A stretch of DNA of 53,587 nt, taken from the NCBI RefSeq assembly GCF_000315235.1, contig NZ_BALG01000056.1, positions 1 through 53,587 on the forward strand. The letters run 5' to 3'. Each line of letters begins with the position of its first letter. Position 1 is the first letter of the stretch. The translations under genes were made by a program, and so were the position numbers. Source of the stretch: Paenibacillus popilliae ATCC 14706. Its GTDB lineage: Bacteria > Bacillota > Bacilli > Paenibacillales > Paenibacillaceae. The notes below the pieces were generated by a model. It was given only the letters and a program-made list of their open reading frames with translations, ran no database searches and was not told the DNA's origin. Positions 26,256 to 35,576 of the stretch are shown piece by piece.

Positions 26256-27890
26256 TTGGCAAAGGAATCATTTATAAAAGGAACGATCATCATTGCCGCC
26301 GCCACGCTGGTGGCGCGCGTCCTCGGCCTGGTTCAGCGCGTGCCGCTCGAGCATATGCTCGGATCGGTGGGCAATGCCTCCTTCGCCGCCTCGCAGAACG
26401 TCTATTTGCTCATGCTGGCGGTCGCGACGGCAGGTATCCCCAGCACGTTGAGCAAAATGGTGTCGGAGCGCTATGCGCTGAACCGGGTGCGGGAAGCGGA
26501 GCGCGTCTATTATGCGGCGCTGCTGTTCGGTCTCGGCTCGGGCCTGATCATGACGATATTGCTGTTATTGTTCGCCCCAGTGTATGCCAATATGATTCAG
26601 CTTCCGGAAGCCGCGCTCGCGATCCGGGCGCTCGCGCCTGCCTTGCTCCTGTTCCCGGTCATCGCCATGATGCGTGGATATACACAGGGACGCAATATGA
26701 TGCAGGTGAGCGGCATGTCCCAGATCGTGGAGCAGATTTTGCGCGTTGTCACGGCGATTGGATTGGCCTTCATCTTCATGCAATCGGGAGCGGCGCAGGA
26801 GTGGACGGCCGCCGCCGCTTCGTTCGGCGGAGTGCTGGGAAGCATCGGGGCGTTCACCGTGATGATCCATTATTTGCGCAAGCTGCGGCAGGCGGATCGG
26901 GAGGCCGGCGTCCGTGCCCGTCGATCCGGGGCCAAGAAGGTGCCTTTACGCGATATTTTCAAATCGATATTTGCCATGTCGGTACCGATTGTCCTTTCAT
27001 CGCTGGCTGTGCCGGCCGTGAACTTTATTGATACGTCGATTACGATTCCACTCTTGTCCCCGGATGTGGGGCAAGCCCAGGCGGCTCATCTGTACGCGAT
27101 TCTTGGACAGCGGGCACAGTCGATAGCCGGGATTCCTCCGATTTTGGCGATTGCCCTCAGCACCTCGCTTATCCCGATTATCTCTGCGGCCTATGCGAAG
27201 CAGGAAATGAATCATCTAAAGCGACAGGTCTCGCTTGCGATGCGGATTTCCGTCCTGAGCGGCATGCCGATTGTGCTTGCCCTCTCCGTCGGCGCATTCT
27301 CGGTCAATGGCTTCCTATTCAGCTCCCTGGACGGATCGGAAATTATTGCGATGCTGACGATCGGAACGATATTCCAGATCACGATGATGACGTCCAGCTC
27401 GATTCTTATCGGGCTGAGCAAGCCGTATATCGCCATGATTAGCGTAACGCTCGGTATTCTGATCAAGCTGCTGTCGAGCTTTCTGCTCGCAAATTACTTC
27501 GGCATTTACGGCATTATCGCAGGTACGATGATCAGCTTCCTCATCATTACATGGCTCAACTTGCGGGTCATGAAAAAGGTCGTTCCGTTCAAGGTACTCG
27601 GCAACCGCTGGACGGGCTTCCTGTTGACGAGCGCGCTGGCCGGCGGCATCGGCATCGGCGTAGAGAAACTGGGAGAGCAACTGGTCGCTATCCTGCCGGC
27701 CAAGCTTGGCTATATGCTCACTGCCGGATTCGTGGCGCTCGTTGTTGTAGCGTTGTTCGTCGCGGGCCTCGTCGCGTTCCGTGTCGTGCGCCAGGATGAA
27801 CTGGGAAGCTACCCGCGCTTCGTTCAGAAGGCGTTGCGCCCATTAATGCGCCTGCAGGGCGGAGCAGCACGCGAGCGCGGGCGGAGATAG
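26256..27890 (+). CDS. MurJ/SpoVB-type lipid-linked oligosaccharide flippase
   Basis: 544 residues with about 14 hydrophobic segments in the MOP/MviN layout. It begins KESFIKGTIIIAAATLVARVLG, the usual N-terminal motif of Gram-positive MurJ (YtgP) and SpoVB. These proteins flip lipid II or related precursors across the membrane. Which subgroup it belongs to needs a tree. TTG start with AGGGG upstream. Follows DUF456 and ends at an imperfect terminator. Confidence 0.88.
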   Translation: MAKESFIKGTIIIAAATLVARVLGLVQRVPLEHMLGSVGNASFAASQNVYLLMLAVATAGIPSTLSKMVSERYALNRVREAERVYYAALLFGLGSGLIMTILLLLFAPVYANMIQLPEAALAIRALAPALLLFPVIAMMRGYTQGRNMMQVSGMSQIVEQILRVVTAIGLAFIFMQSGAAQEWTAAAASFGGVLGSIGAFTVMIHYLRKLRQADREAGVRARRSGAKKVPLRDIFKSIFAMSVPIVLSSLAVPAVNFIDTSITIPLLSPDVGQAQAAHLYAILGQRAQSIAGIPPILAIALSTSLIPIISAAYAKQEMNHLKRQVSLAMRISVLSGMPIVLALSVGAFSVNGFLFSSLDGSEIIAMLTIGTIFQITMMTSSSILIGLSKPYIAMISVTLGILIKLLSSFLLANYFGIYGIIAGTMISFLIITWLNLRVMKKVVPFKVLGNRWTGFLLTSALAGGIGIGVEKLGEQLVAILPAKLGYMLTAGFVALVVVALFVAGLVAFRVVRQDELGSYPRFVQKALRPLMRLQGGAARERGRR

Positions 27891-27944
27891 TCTGTAGCCT
27901 GCATTGGTTCTTTCGAGAGCGTAACCTGTGAAGCCTTGATCATG

Positions 27945-27988
27945 GCCTAGTCCCTTTGGAAAGAGAGGGGCCGGGCTATTTTTTTGAT
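27945..27988 (+). terminator. Imperfect terminator after the flippase gene
   Basis: GGCCTAGTCCCT pairs with AGGGGCCGGGCT through G-U pairs and mismatches, then seven Ts. Confidence 0.6.
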
Positions 27989-28165
27989 TGAAGTCAACGG
28001 TCTTACGGCTACCATCTCCTCACTCATCCCCTCAATGGTCAGGAACGCCGTGAACTACTGAGAAACGCTCGCTGCAGCATTAGTTCCCCTCCTTTTTTTG
28101 ATGTCTACTTGACAGGGCTATAGCCAATTCAATTAATTACCTTATTCCTTTTTTTCATAAAAGTA

Positions 28166-28194
28166 TAAAAAAGGATAGTGAAAGTGTCCGATAA
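28166..28194 (+). promoter_or_regulatory. Sigma-D-like motility promoter for the chemoreceptor
   Basis: TAAA, about 17 bp, then TCCGATAA, close to the sigma-D (FliA-type) -10 GCCGATAA/T. Spacing is 1-2 bp longer than usual. The gene following is a chemoreceptor, a typical sigma-D target. The rest of the 349-bp gap holds the flippase terminator and A+T-rich DNA with no gene seen. Confidence 0.5.
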
Positions 28195-28239
28195 TATGTA
28201 CAGAGTTGAATATAAAACGGACATAGAGGAGATTTCACA

Positions 28240-30213
28240 GTGAAATACGGCAAACATTGGACGCAATCGATTCGGCAATCCATGAAAAAGCAGTTGATTC
28301 TGCTGCTCACCTGCTTCATCATCGTTCCAACGATTATTCTTATTATCGTCTTGACCATTACGGCGTCGAACAATACGAAGGATATGATGTACGACAATGT
28401 CAATGACGCGACGAAATCGATTTCACGGCTGCTGGATCAGTCGTATGAGGCGAATGTCTATACGATAGACAGCTTGACCACCGCGATTAGCAAGTATCCG
28501 AACGACACTCAGCGAATCAAGCAACGGGTCACGGATCTGGTTGGAGACGTTAACACGATTTTAAATGCCTATGTGGTGCTGGGCGACAAATATGTTGACA
28601 ACAACGGGAGCAAGCTCAGCGTCGATGATGTAGCCGAACGTGAATGGTATCAGTTGGCCTTGCAGCGTCCTGATGAAGTCATTGTCTCGAATCCTTTTCA
28701 GGACATGATTACAGGAGAACTGGTTGTCGCCTTCTCGCATTCGCTGCCTAACAGAGCCGGTGTCGTCGGTATTGATGTCTCGATCGAGGAGATCAAGCAA
28801 TCGGTAAGCCAATTCAAAGTTGGAACCAGCGGGTATGTCAATCTCATCGACAAAGACAACCGAGTCATATTCCACCGGGAATATGACCCAGGGACGCAAT
28901 TGGATCAAGAGGAATATAAGGCGCTGCTGACAAACGAATATGGCGAGCTATCCAATGCATACGGCCGGAACGAGTTCATCAGCTTCGACAAGCGGAACAA
29001 ATTCGGTTATAATATCGTCTCGGTTCTTAGCCTTAGCGAAATTAATCAGCAAGCGAATCAGATCGTTACTATCGCCGTGGTATTCCTTGGCGTGCTTATC
29101 GGGCTTATCGGATTATTTCTGTGGAGCTTTGTCCGCAATATCATCCGCCCTGTCGTTCGGGTACAGCAAATGACGGAGCAGATCGCGACTGGGGATTTCT
29201 CGGCCCGCATTCCGGCGAACAGCCGGACAGATGAAATCGGCCGTATGGAGAAAAATTTCAATGCCATGTCGCAGGCATTAGCCGAGATTATGACGGAAAT
29301 ACGCGAAGTATCGGAATCGGTTGCGGCTTCCGCCGAGGAGTTGTCCGCGAGTTCGGAGGAGAATCTCAGTTCCTTGCAAGAAGTCTCGGCATCTTACCAG
29401 CAAGTATCGGCGCAGTCGTCACAGTTGAATGAGCGTTTGAATATGACAACGTCCCAAGCGCATCAGTCTGCCGCGCATCTTAAGCGCGTCGTCGAACTGG
29501 TCGAAAATTCATCCCATGCAGCGCAGGAAATGAGCGAATGGGCTACGAATGGAGAAAAGGCGTTGGAAAATGTGCGGATGCAGATGGAGGTCATTACGCA
29601 GAATACGGAACAAGCCAAGGCGGAGACCGAGCGGTTGAATCAGCAGTCGCATGATATTCACCGCATCGTTACCTTTATTCAAGAGGTGGCTGCCCAGACG
29701 GAGCTGCTAGCGCTTAATGCGTCGATTGAAGCGGCCCGGGCTGGCGAACACGGGCGCGGCTTCGCTGTCGTCGCGGGCGAGGTTCGCAGTCTGGCGGAGG
29801 AGACGAAGGAAGCGGCTGGCAAAATTACGGGCGTCGTGCAGCAAATGAGAGAGCGCGCCGACTCGGTATGGGCCGCGATGCAGGATGGAGTCGAGACGGT
29901 GGCCGAGGGACAAGCGTTAACGCAGGCGGTGACGGATCGCTTCTCGGATATGTTCCAAGCTGTCGATGAAATGAACCTTCAATTAATCCATGTGTCAGAA
30001 TTGAGCGCCCAGCTAGCGTCTTCTAACGGCGAGATGATCGAGTCGTTCGATGCTGCAAGCGAAATGACTAATGTAACATTAGTGGAAATGGAGACCGTAG
30101 CGTCAGCGAGCGAGCAGCAAAATGCCGCGATGCAGGAGATGGCGTCGTATGCGAATCAGTTAGCGAGCATTTCTGAAAATTTGCAGCAGCTGTCCGCGCG
30201 CTTCAAGGCCTGA
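28240..30213 (+). CDS. Methyl-accepting chemotaxis protein
   Basis: 657 residues. An N-terminal membrane helix, an extracytoplasmic double-Cache-like sensor (about 40-270), a second helix (IVTIAVVFLGVLIGLIGLFL), HAMP, and a long coiled-coil signalling domain. The hairpin tip IEAARAGEHGRGFAVVAGEV is the conserved receptor contact for CheA/CheW. The ligand is unknown. GTG start with GAGGAGA 7 nt upstream. Transcribed alone, ending in a good terminator. Confidence 0.94.
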   Translation: MKYGKHWTQSIRQSMKKQLILLLTCFIIVPTIILIIVLTITASNNTKDMMYDNVNDATKSISRLLDQSYEANVYTIDSLTTAISKYPNDTQRIKQRVTDLVGDVNTILNAYVVLGDKYVDNNGSKLSVDDVAEREWYQLALQRPDEVIVSNPFQDMITGELVVAFSHSLPNRAGVVGIDVSIEEIKQSVSQFKVGTSGYVNLIDKDNRVIFHREYDPGTQLDQEEYKALLTNEYGELSNAYGRNEFISFDKRNKFGYNIVSVLSLSEINQQANQIVTIAVVFLGVLIGLIGLFLWSFVRNIIRPVVRVQQMTEQIATGDFSARIPANSRTDEIGRMEKNFNAMSQALAEIMTEIREVSESVAASAEELSASSEENLSSLQEVSASYQQVSAQSSQLNERLNMTTSQAHQSAAHLKRVVELVENSSHAAQEMSEWATNGEKALENVRMQMEVITQNTEQAKAETERLNQQSHDIHRIVTFIQEVAAQTELLALNASIEAARAGEHGRGFAVVAGEVRSLAEETKEAAGKITGVVQQMRERADSVWAAMQDGVETVAEGQALTQAVTDRFSDMFQAVDEMNLQLIHVSELSAQLASSNGEMIESFDAASEMTNVTLVEMETVASASEQQNAAMQEMASYANQLASISENLQQLSARFKA

Positions 30214-30235
30214 AGCGAGACTAAGCGTCAACAAG

Positions 30236-30271
30236 AGAGCGTTCGAGCCAACAGTGGCCGGCGCTCTTTTT
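30236..30271 (+). terminator. Terminator after the chemoreceptor gene
   Basis: AGAGCG…GCC / GGC…CGCTCT stem followed by TTTTT. Confidence 0.8.
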
Positions 30272-30329
30272 GTTGCCGCAATGTTCGAAATTCATCCATA
30301 AAGGGAAACCGGAGCGGTAGCAGCGGGAT

Positions 30330-31601
30330 TCAGGAATGCTGTGTCCGGCTGGGATGAATGAAGCCAGCGAGCGAAGCCGTTTCCTTCCATAGCCGATCAT
30401 GAGGCAAGGTCATGTCCGCATGGAGAGGAGGGCGCGTCGGATGCAGATGCTTCAGCATCCGTTCGTCGACGAACCAATCGCTGGCTCCGACAGGCGGCAG
30501 CGGCTCGTCCGGCCAGGCATCGGCCAGCCGCGGACTGTAGGCCCAGTGAGTCACCGGCAGCTTCATATGATCCTGCGTCGATGGATGGGTGGTAAAGGCC
30601 TGCGGCCAATAGTCAGCGCGCGAACCGGTGTGCGGCACGCCGCGCATGAAGCTTAACGCCCTTCCATGGATGCCAGGGGCATAGAATAATAGGGCGTATA
30701 ATTTGCGTCCGAACGCAATTCGCTCGTCCAGATTGGAGAAATCCTCCAGCGTCAGGCCGACGAGCGGAACGGTCGGCTTCTGCACCGCTGGGACTCCGAG
30801 CGGGATAACGACCTGATTCATCTGCAGCCAACCATGCAGACGGAAATCCCATTTCACGATGACCTGCTCGCAGAACTGTTCATGCTGGACGACACTCCTC
30901 TCGATGACATTCTGTTCATTGATGATGAGTGCGGTCGTCAGCAGGGGGCTGTCCGGTTGCACCCAGAAGCTCTCCCAGAATGGAACCATAAAGCCCGAGA
31001 TGCCCAGGTGCGGAAGCAGATGGAACAGGCTGCGCCCTTCGCGTCGGCTGGCATCATATAACAGCAGTTGCGGGAAGGCATCGTGAAAAATAAGGGCATT
31101 GCTTCGCTCCAGCATGCGGAACGACCAGAGGCGCTCCGCCGGGCTCATGATATGCGGCAGCCATTCCCCCTGGAGATCCGTCAGACTCCAGCCTCCATTG
31201 CGGGAGACGATATGGGCGAGCAGCGCCCAGTGCAGCTCCGGATGCTGATTATAGACCGAGAGATAGGCTGCTGCCCGGGTGACGTTATTCCGGTTCGCTG
31301 TCGCTGCCGCACGGCGAGTATAAGCGAGAAGCTTCAACTCTCCGGAGGTCAGGCTTTGACGCTCATGGGCTCGGGCCTCTTCGGCATAAGGGCGGCTTCG
31401 CTCCGCGATAATCCGGTACAGACGTTCTTCCGTCCGTCTGGCTGCGGCCCGGTTCCACTCCATCGCGTGCAGGTAGCGTATGCTTCTCGCCTGCCTGTGC
31501 ATGCTAGTCCATAGATTGCGCATGGCAGCACAGGCGCTGTTAACGGCATACCGAAGCAAGCGCAAGGCGTATTGCCAGCGGGGAGGGGACGAGAATTCCA
31601 T
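30330..31601 (-). CDS. DUF2515 family protein
   Basis: 423 residues. The central motifs AAAYLSVYNQHPELHWALLAH and FLxxxNALIFHDAFPQLLLY match DUF2515 (YppC of Bacillus). The first 45 residues are basic with a weak hydrophobic stretch. Function unknown. The start at 31601 is chosen because AAAGGAG lies 9 nt upstream; the frame extends 14 codons further but without a site. Faces the thioredoxin-like gene divergently, sharing the 150-bp gap. Confidence 0.8.
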   Translation of the reverse strand: MEFSSPPRWQYALRLLRYAVNSACAAMRNLWTSMHRQARSIRYLHAMEWNRAAARRTEERLYRIIAERSRPYAEEARAHERQSLTSGELKLLAYTRRAAATANRNNVTRAAAYLSVYNQHPELHWALLAHIVSRNGGWSLTDLQGEWLPHIMSPAERLWSFRMLERSNALIFHDAFPQLLLYDASRREGRSLFHLLPHLGISGFMVPFWESFWVQPDSPLLTTALIINEQNVIERSVVQHEQFCEQVIVKWDFRLHGWLQMNQVVIPLGVPAVQKPTVPLVGLTLEDFSNLDERIAFGRKLYALLFYAPGIHGRALSFMRGVPHTGSRADYWPQAFTTHPSTQDHMKLPVTHWAYSPRLADAWPDEPLPPVGASDWFVDERMLKHLHPTRPPLHADMTLPHDRLWKETASLAGFIHPSRTQHS

Positions 31602-31750
31602 CGTAACGCTCTCCTTTCCCGGAAATCCCTTTTTTTCGTTCATTTATTACTAGTATGTCCAAATTGACACTCCTGTGCACCGATTTGCGGTTTGACTTTT
31701 CATTTCAAATGGGTTTATCCTCAAAACAACTGAGTTGGGAGTGAAGCGTA

Positions 31751-32089
31751 ATGGAAAAAGTACAGACATTGGAGCGTTTTATGGAGTTGATTGCCCAGCC
31801 GTTGCCGACAATCGCCATATTCAAGACGTCCTGGTGCCCGGATTGCCACTTTATTGATCCGTTCATGCCGGAAGTAGAGGCGCAATATGAGGGCACGGCC
31901 GTATTTTTCGAGGTGGATGCGGAAGCGTTGGTCGATGTGGCCCAGCAGTATCATATTCTCGGCATTCCTAGCTTCGTCGCCTTCAAGAACGGCAAGGAGA
32001 CGATTCGCCTCGTCAACAAGCTGCGCAAGACCCGGCTGGAGATTGAACAGTTTGCAGATCGGGCCATCGCGGTATCTGAAGCGGTCTAA
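31751..32089 (+). CDS. Thioredoxin-like protein
   Basis: 112 residues with the thioredoxin fold: active-site WCPDC (C29, C32) after the second strand, and the cis-proline loop GIPSFVAFKNG. CPDC rather than CGPC suggests a specialised or less reducing member, like Bacillus YtpP-type proteins. Cytoplasmic, no signal peptide. A sigma-A terminator follows at 32108. Confidence 0.92.
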   Translation: MEKVQTLERFMELIAQPLPTIAIFKTSWCPDCHFIDPFMPEVEAQYEGTAVFFEVDAEALVDVAQQYHILGIPSFVAFKNGKETIRLVNKLRKTRLEIEQFADRAIAVSEAV

Positions 32090-32107
32090 GCCAGAAGAGA
32101 ACGCATG

Positions 32108-32135
32108 ATCCGCCCCTGGATGGGGCGGATTTTTT
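32108..32135 (+). terminator. Terminator after the thioredoxin-like gene
   Basis: ATCCGCCCC / GGGGCGGAT perfect stem with T6. Confidence 0.9.
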
Positions 32136-32323
32136 ATGTGGGGTGTGCCTTACTCTAGCACCGGAACTGCACTGATTCGGTTTGAAGGAGGGAATATTTG
32201 TCACAATTTTGCCGTACATTTGATTGGGAAATCTTATATAATGGGGACGATTGACATGCTCTGTAGGTAAGAATTATTTTAATCATACCGTGTTAAAAAA
32301 AGTTGAAGCGTGATGGTTTGCAA

Positions 32324-33268
32324 ATGAAAATAACGGGTCAGGTGAAACTGGTGAATTCGAACATCTACCGTAAATTGAAGTTAATGGCCTACGCCACCTG
32401 CGTCGGCATGTTCATCGTCGTGCTGAACGGCGCCCTTGTCACGAAGACGAGTTCCGGCCAGGGCTGCGGCACTGATTGGCCGCTGTGCAACAGTAAATTC
32501 GTGCCTGCCTATACCCTAGAATCGATGATTGAATACTCGCACCGCATGGTGACCGGGATTGTGGGCATTCTCGTTCTGGCATCGTTTATTTTTGTGTTTC
32601 GCTTCGCGCGAGACAAGCGTGATGCAGTCATGTATTCATTGCTGACGCTTATTTTTACGGTCATTCAGGCGATGATGGGGGCGCTTGCCGTCGTATTTAC
32701 CCAATCTCCGCCTGTCATGGCGCTGCATTTCGGAATCTCCTTGCTGGCGTTCGCCTCATCCTTCCTGCTGTGCCTGGCGCTGCGAAGGTATGAACGGGGT
32801 ATCGTTCAACATACGGGCAAAATTAGCGATACGTTCCGCTACGCCGTCTGGTTCACATGGTTATATACATATCTCGTTATCTACGTCGGTGCCTTCGTAC
32901 GGCATACGGAGTCATCCGGCGGCTGCATGGGATGGCCACTCTGCAATGGCGTGTGGATTCCCGACATGGCGGGAGGAACCGCAATCGCGTTCATGCACCG
33001 GGTGGCTGCAGCGCTGCTGTTGGTTGTCATTGCGGTGATGGCGCATTTCGCCTACCATCATCATAAAGAGAACCGTGAGATTCAATTGTGCGGGATATGG
33101 TCCATTGCGCTGTGCGCGGGGCAGATTGTAAGCGGGGCGCTCATTGTTTTTGCGATAACGGATGAGAATTGGTATTTATTTGTGGGAATGCTGCATGCGG
33201 TGTTGATTTGCGGACTGTTCAGCGTGCTATGCCATATGAGCATTCGCGTATGGCAGCTGCGGGAATGA
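32324..33268 (+). CDS. ctaA: Heme A synthase
   Basis: About 314 residues with eight membrane segments. Oxidises heme O to heme A for aa3-type cytochrome oxidase, with ctaB (15809) supplying heme O. The conserved GCGTDWPLCN and GGCMGWPLCN loops carry the cysteine pairs seen in Bacillus CtaA, and the heme-ligand His residues are in EYSHRMVTG, ALHFG, FMHRVAAA and GMLHAVL. The start is uncertain: ATG at 32324 (GATGG upstream) or the TTG at 32303. A -10 TATAAT lies at 32237 without a clear -35. Confidence 0.93.
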   Translation: MKITGQVKLVNSNIYRKLKLMAYATCVGMFIVVLNGALVTKTSSGQGCGTDWPLCNSKFVPAYTLESMIEYSHRMVTGIVGILVLASFIFVFRFARDKRDAVMYSLLTLIFTVIQAMMGALAVVFTQSPPVMALHFGISLLAFASSFLLCLALRRYERGIVQHTGKISDTFRYAVWFTWLYTYLVIYVGAFVRHTESSGGCMGWPLCNGVWIPDMAGGTAIAFMHRVAAALLLVVIAVMAHFAYHHHKENREIQLCGIWSIALCAGQIVSGALIVFAITDENWYLFVGMLHAVLICGLFSVLCHMSIRVWQLRE

Positions 33269-33271
33269 ACA

Positions 33272-33358
33272 TAAAGCGATAAGAAGCGGTCACTTGACGG
33301 TGCGCGGCGCCATTGCCGAAACGTGCTGCAAGCGGGCTGCTTCTTTTTGTATCGCTTG
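33272..33358 (+). terminator. Long terminator after ctaA
   Basis: AAGCGATaAGAAGC pairs with GCTTCT and the outer ATCGCTT, with TTTTTG in between. Confidence 0.6.
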
Positions 33359-33382
33359 GGGTTTACGTGAACATAAGTCAAT

Positions 33383-33517
33383 TCACGCTCCTTCTCTCAA
33401 TTGACGGGCATCTTCAGCGTGAGCGCCGAACAGCAGTACGGCCGCGGCCGCCTTCGCCGCAGCCAGCCAACGGACATTCCAACGCCTGCGCTCTGTTTCC
33501 CGATTCATGCTTCTCAT
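33383..33517 (-). CDS. 44-residue hypothetical peptide
   Basis: ATG with GGAGGT 8 nt upstream. Product: basic N-terminus (NRETERRRWNVRW), an Ala-rich hydrophobic stretch LAAAKAAAAVLLFGA and an acidic end. It could be a small membrane or exported peptide. No family recognised, but the ribosome binding site supports translation. The 259-bp gap that follows is A+T-rich with no other gene seen. Confidence 0.45.
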   Translation of the reverse strand: MRSMNRETERRRWNVRWLAAAKAAAAVLLFGAHAEDARQLREGA

Positions 33518-33776
33518 GAACATCTACCTCCCGTAAAGTGTGGTCTTGCTTAATATACTTTTATTTTACCGATACGGATGGGGCGGTACCTTGCAACCTG
33601 CTTACGATTATCTTACATTGTCGTAAGTTGTCTGGTTTCAGCGCTTTAGGTTCTCATGAAAAACAGATATACTATATAATAGTACGTTACTGTGGCGTCT
33701 ATTACCAAATTATCCTTATAACGAGCCGATTTTTCAGCAATTTTTCACCCAGCTAACGATGCAAGGAGGGCTAGCG

Positions 33777-35561
33777 TTGTCATTTTCCAATATTCGCAGT
33801 TTCATTCATACGCTCAAGCGGGAGAACGAGTTGGCGGTCATCGAAGCCGAAGTCGATCCGTATCTCGAGATCGCCGAAATTCACCGGCGAGTGATCGAGG
33901 AAGGCGGCCCCGCCCTGCTGTTCACCAATGTGAAGGGAAGTCCGTTCTCCGTAGCTACGAACCTGTTCGGGACGACCCGGCGGGTGGACATGGCCTTCGG
34001 GCCGAGACCGGAGCAGTTCGCCAACCAATGCATCGAAGCGGTGAATCACCTCATGCCCCCATCGCCGAAGAAGCTGTGGGAAGAACGAAGCCTGGTCAAA
34101 GAACTGCTGGGCCTGCTCAAGGTAGGCATGAAGGAGGTATCCTCCGATCAGGCGCCGATTATGGACGTGTTGCGGACCGATAAGCCGATGAAGGGCCTGC
34201 CGGCGTTAACGAGTTGGCAATTGGACGGCGGGCCGTTCATTACTCTCCCGCTCGTCTATACCGAGCATCCCACACGCACGGGAAGCGATCATAACCTGGG
34301 GATGTACCGGGTTCAAATTTACGATGACGAGACGACCGGAATTCATTGGCAGATTCAAAAGGGCGGCGGCTTCCATTACCACGAAGCCGAGCTCCGGAAC
34401 GAGGCTCTGCCGGTATCCATCTACGTCGGCGGCCCGCCCGCATTGATTGCGGCCGCCATCGCGCCGCTCCCGGAGAAGCTGCCGGAGCTGCTCATGGCCT
34501 CCTTCGTTATGGGCGAGCGCCTGCCTGTCGTGGACAGCGGCTTCGAAGGGCATCGCATTCCGGCGGAAGCCGAGTTCGCCATCCAGGGCTACGTGCCTCC
34601 GCATGAGCGGCGGATGGAAGGGCCGTTCGGCGACCATTACGGCTATTATTCGTGGGCTCATAAGTTCCCGCTTGTCAATGTGAAGCACATGTATCACCGC
34701 AAAGACGCGATTTACCCGGCGACAGTGGTCGGCAAGCCGCGCCAGGAGGACTACTATTTGGGCGAGTATTTGGTCAAATTGCTGTCACCTGCTTTCCCGA
34801 TGGTAATGCCGAGCGTGCGCAAGGTGCATCCTTATCCGGAAACCGGCGTCCATTCACTGGCCGCTGCCGTCGTTCGGGAGAGCTATTCGCGCGAGGCGAT
34901 GCTGAGCGGCTTCCGGATTCTCGGGGAGGGCCAGCTCAGCCTCACCAAATTCCTGCTGCTCACCGATCAGGATGTCGATCTGGACAATTTCGCGCAGTTG
35001 ATGGAGAACGTATTGGAGCGCTTCCAACCGGAATCGGATCTGTATGTGCTGAACAATACGTCCCATGATACGCTCGATTATACCGGGCATAAGCTGAATC
35101 ATGGCAGCAAGGGCATTATGCTGGGGGTTGGCGAGCCGGTACGCGAGCTCCCGCATACGTACGAGGGAGGGCCGATTGACGAAATTTCGGATGTGGCCGT
35201 ATTCTGCCGTGGCTGCCTGACGATGTCCGGAGCGTCCTATGAGGCCGAGCCGCAGTTGACGGAACGTCTGCTGGAGCGGTTGGCTGACCAGGAGACGCCT
35301 TGGCCGCTCGTATTCCTGGTGGACGATGCGCAAGTGGCCCGCACGCAGTTGTCCTTCCTGTGGACGGTGTTCACCCGCTTCAACCCTGCTTCTGATATAT
35401 ACGCACAGATGGAAGTCCGAAATCACCACATTGCCTATCAACTGCCGATTGTTATTGATGCGCGCATGAAGCCAGGCTACCCGGACGAATTGTTTCCGCG
35501 GGAAGATATCGTGCAACGGGTGGACGCTCGTTGGAAAGACTATTTCCCGAACGGAGTCTAA
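33777..35561 (+). CDS. mqnL: UbiD-family menaquinone biosynthesis decarboxylase
   Basis: 594 residues. A prenylated-FMN-dependent decarboxylase; by similarity to the SCO4490 group it removes the carboxyl group of the prenylated naphthoate in the futalosine menaquinone pathway, matching MqnE at 46619. The central GIHWQIQKGGGFHYHEAE and the PEAEFAIQGYV-type segment ending in GPFGDHYGYYS, with the catalytic E-R-E triad region, are present. TTG at 33777 with AAGGAGG 7 nt upstream; the ATG at 33759 precedes that site. Confidence 0.88.
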   Translation: MSFSNIRSFIHTLKRENELAVIEAEVDPYLEIAEIHRRVIEEGGPALLFTNVKGSPFSVATNLFGTTRRVDMAFGPRPEQFANQCIEAVNHLMPPSPKKLWEERSLVKELLGLLKVGMKEVSSDQAPIMDVLRTDKPMKGLPALTSWQLDGGPFITLPLVYTEHPTRTGSDHNLGMYRVQIYDDETTGIHWQIQKGGGFHYHEAELRNEALPVSIYVGGPPALIAAAIAPLPEKLPELLMASFVMGERLPVVDSGFEGHRIPAEAEFAIQGYVPPHERRMEGPFGDHYGYYSWAHKFPLVNVKHMYHRKDAIYPATVVGKPRQEDYYLGEYLVKLLSPAFPMVMPSVRKVHPYPETGVHSLAAAVVRESYSREAMLSGFRILGEGQLSLTKFLLLTDQDVDLDNFAQLMENVLERFQPESDLYVLNNTSHDTLDYTGHKLNHGSKGIMLGVGEPVRELPHTYEGGPIDEISDVAVFCRGCLTMSGASYEAEPQLTERLLERLADQETPWPLVFLVDDAQVARTQLSFLWTVFTRFNPASDIYAQMEVRNHHIAYQLPIVIDARMKPGYPDELFPREDIVQRVDARWKDYFPNGV

Positions 35562-35576
35562 TCAGGGGTGGTTACG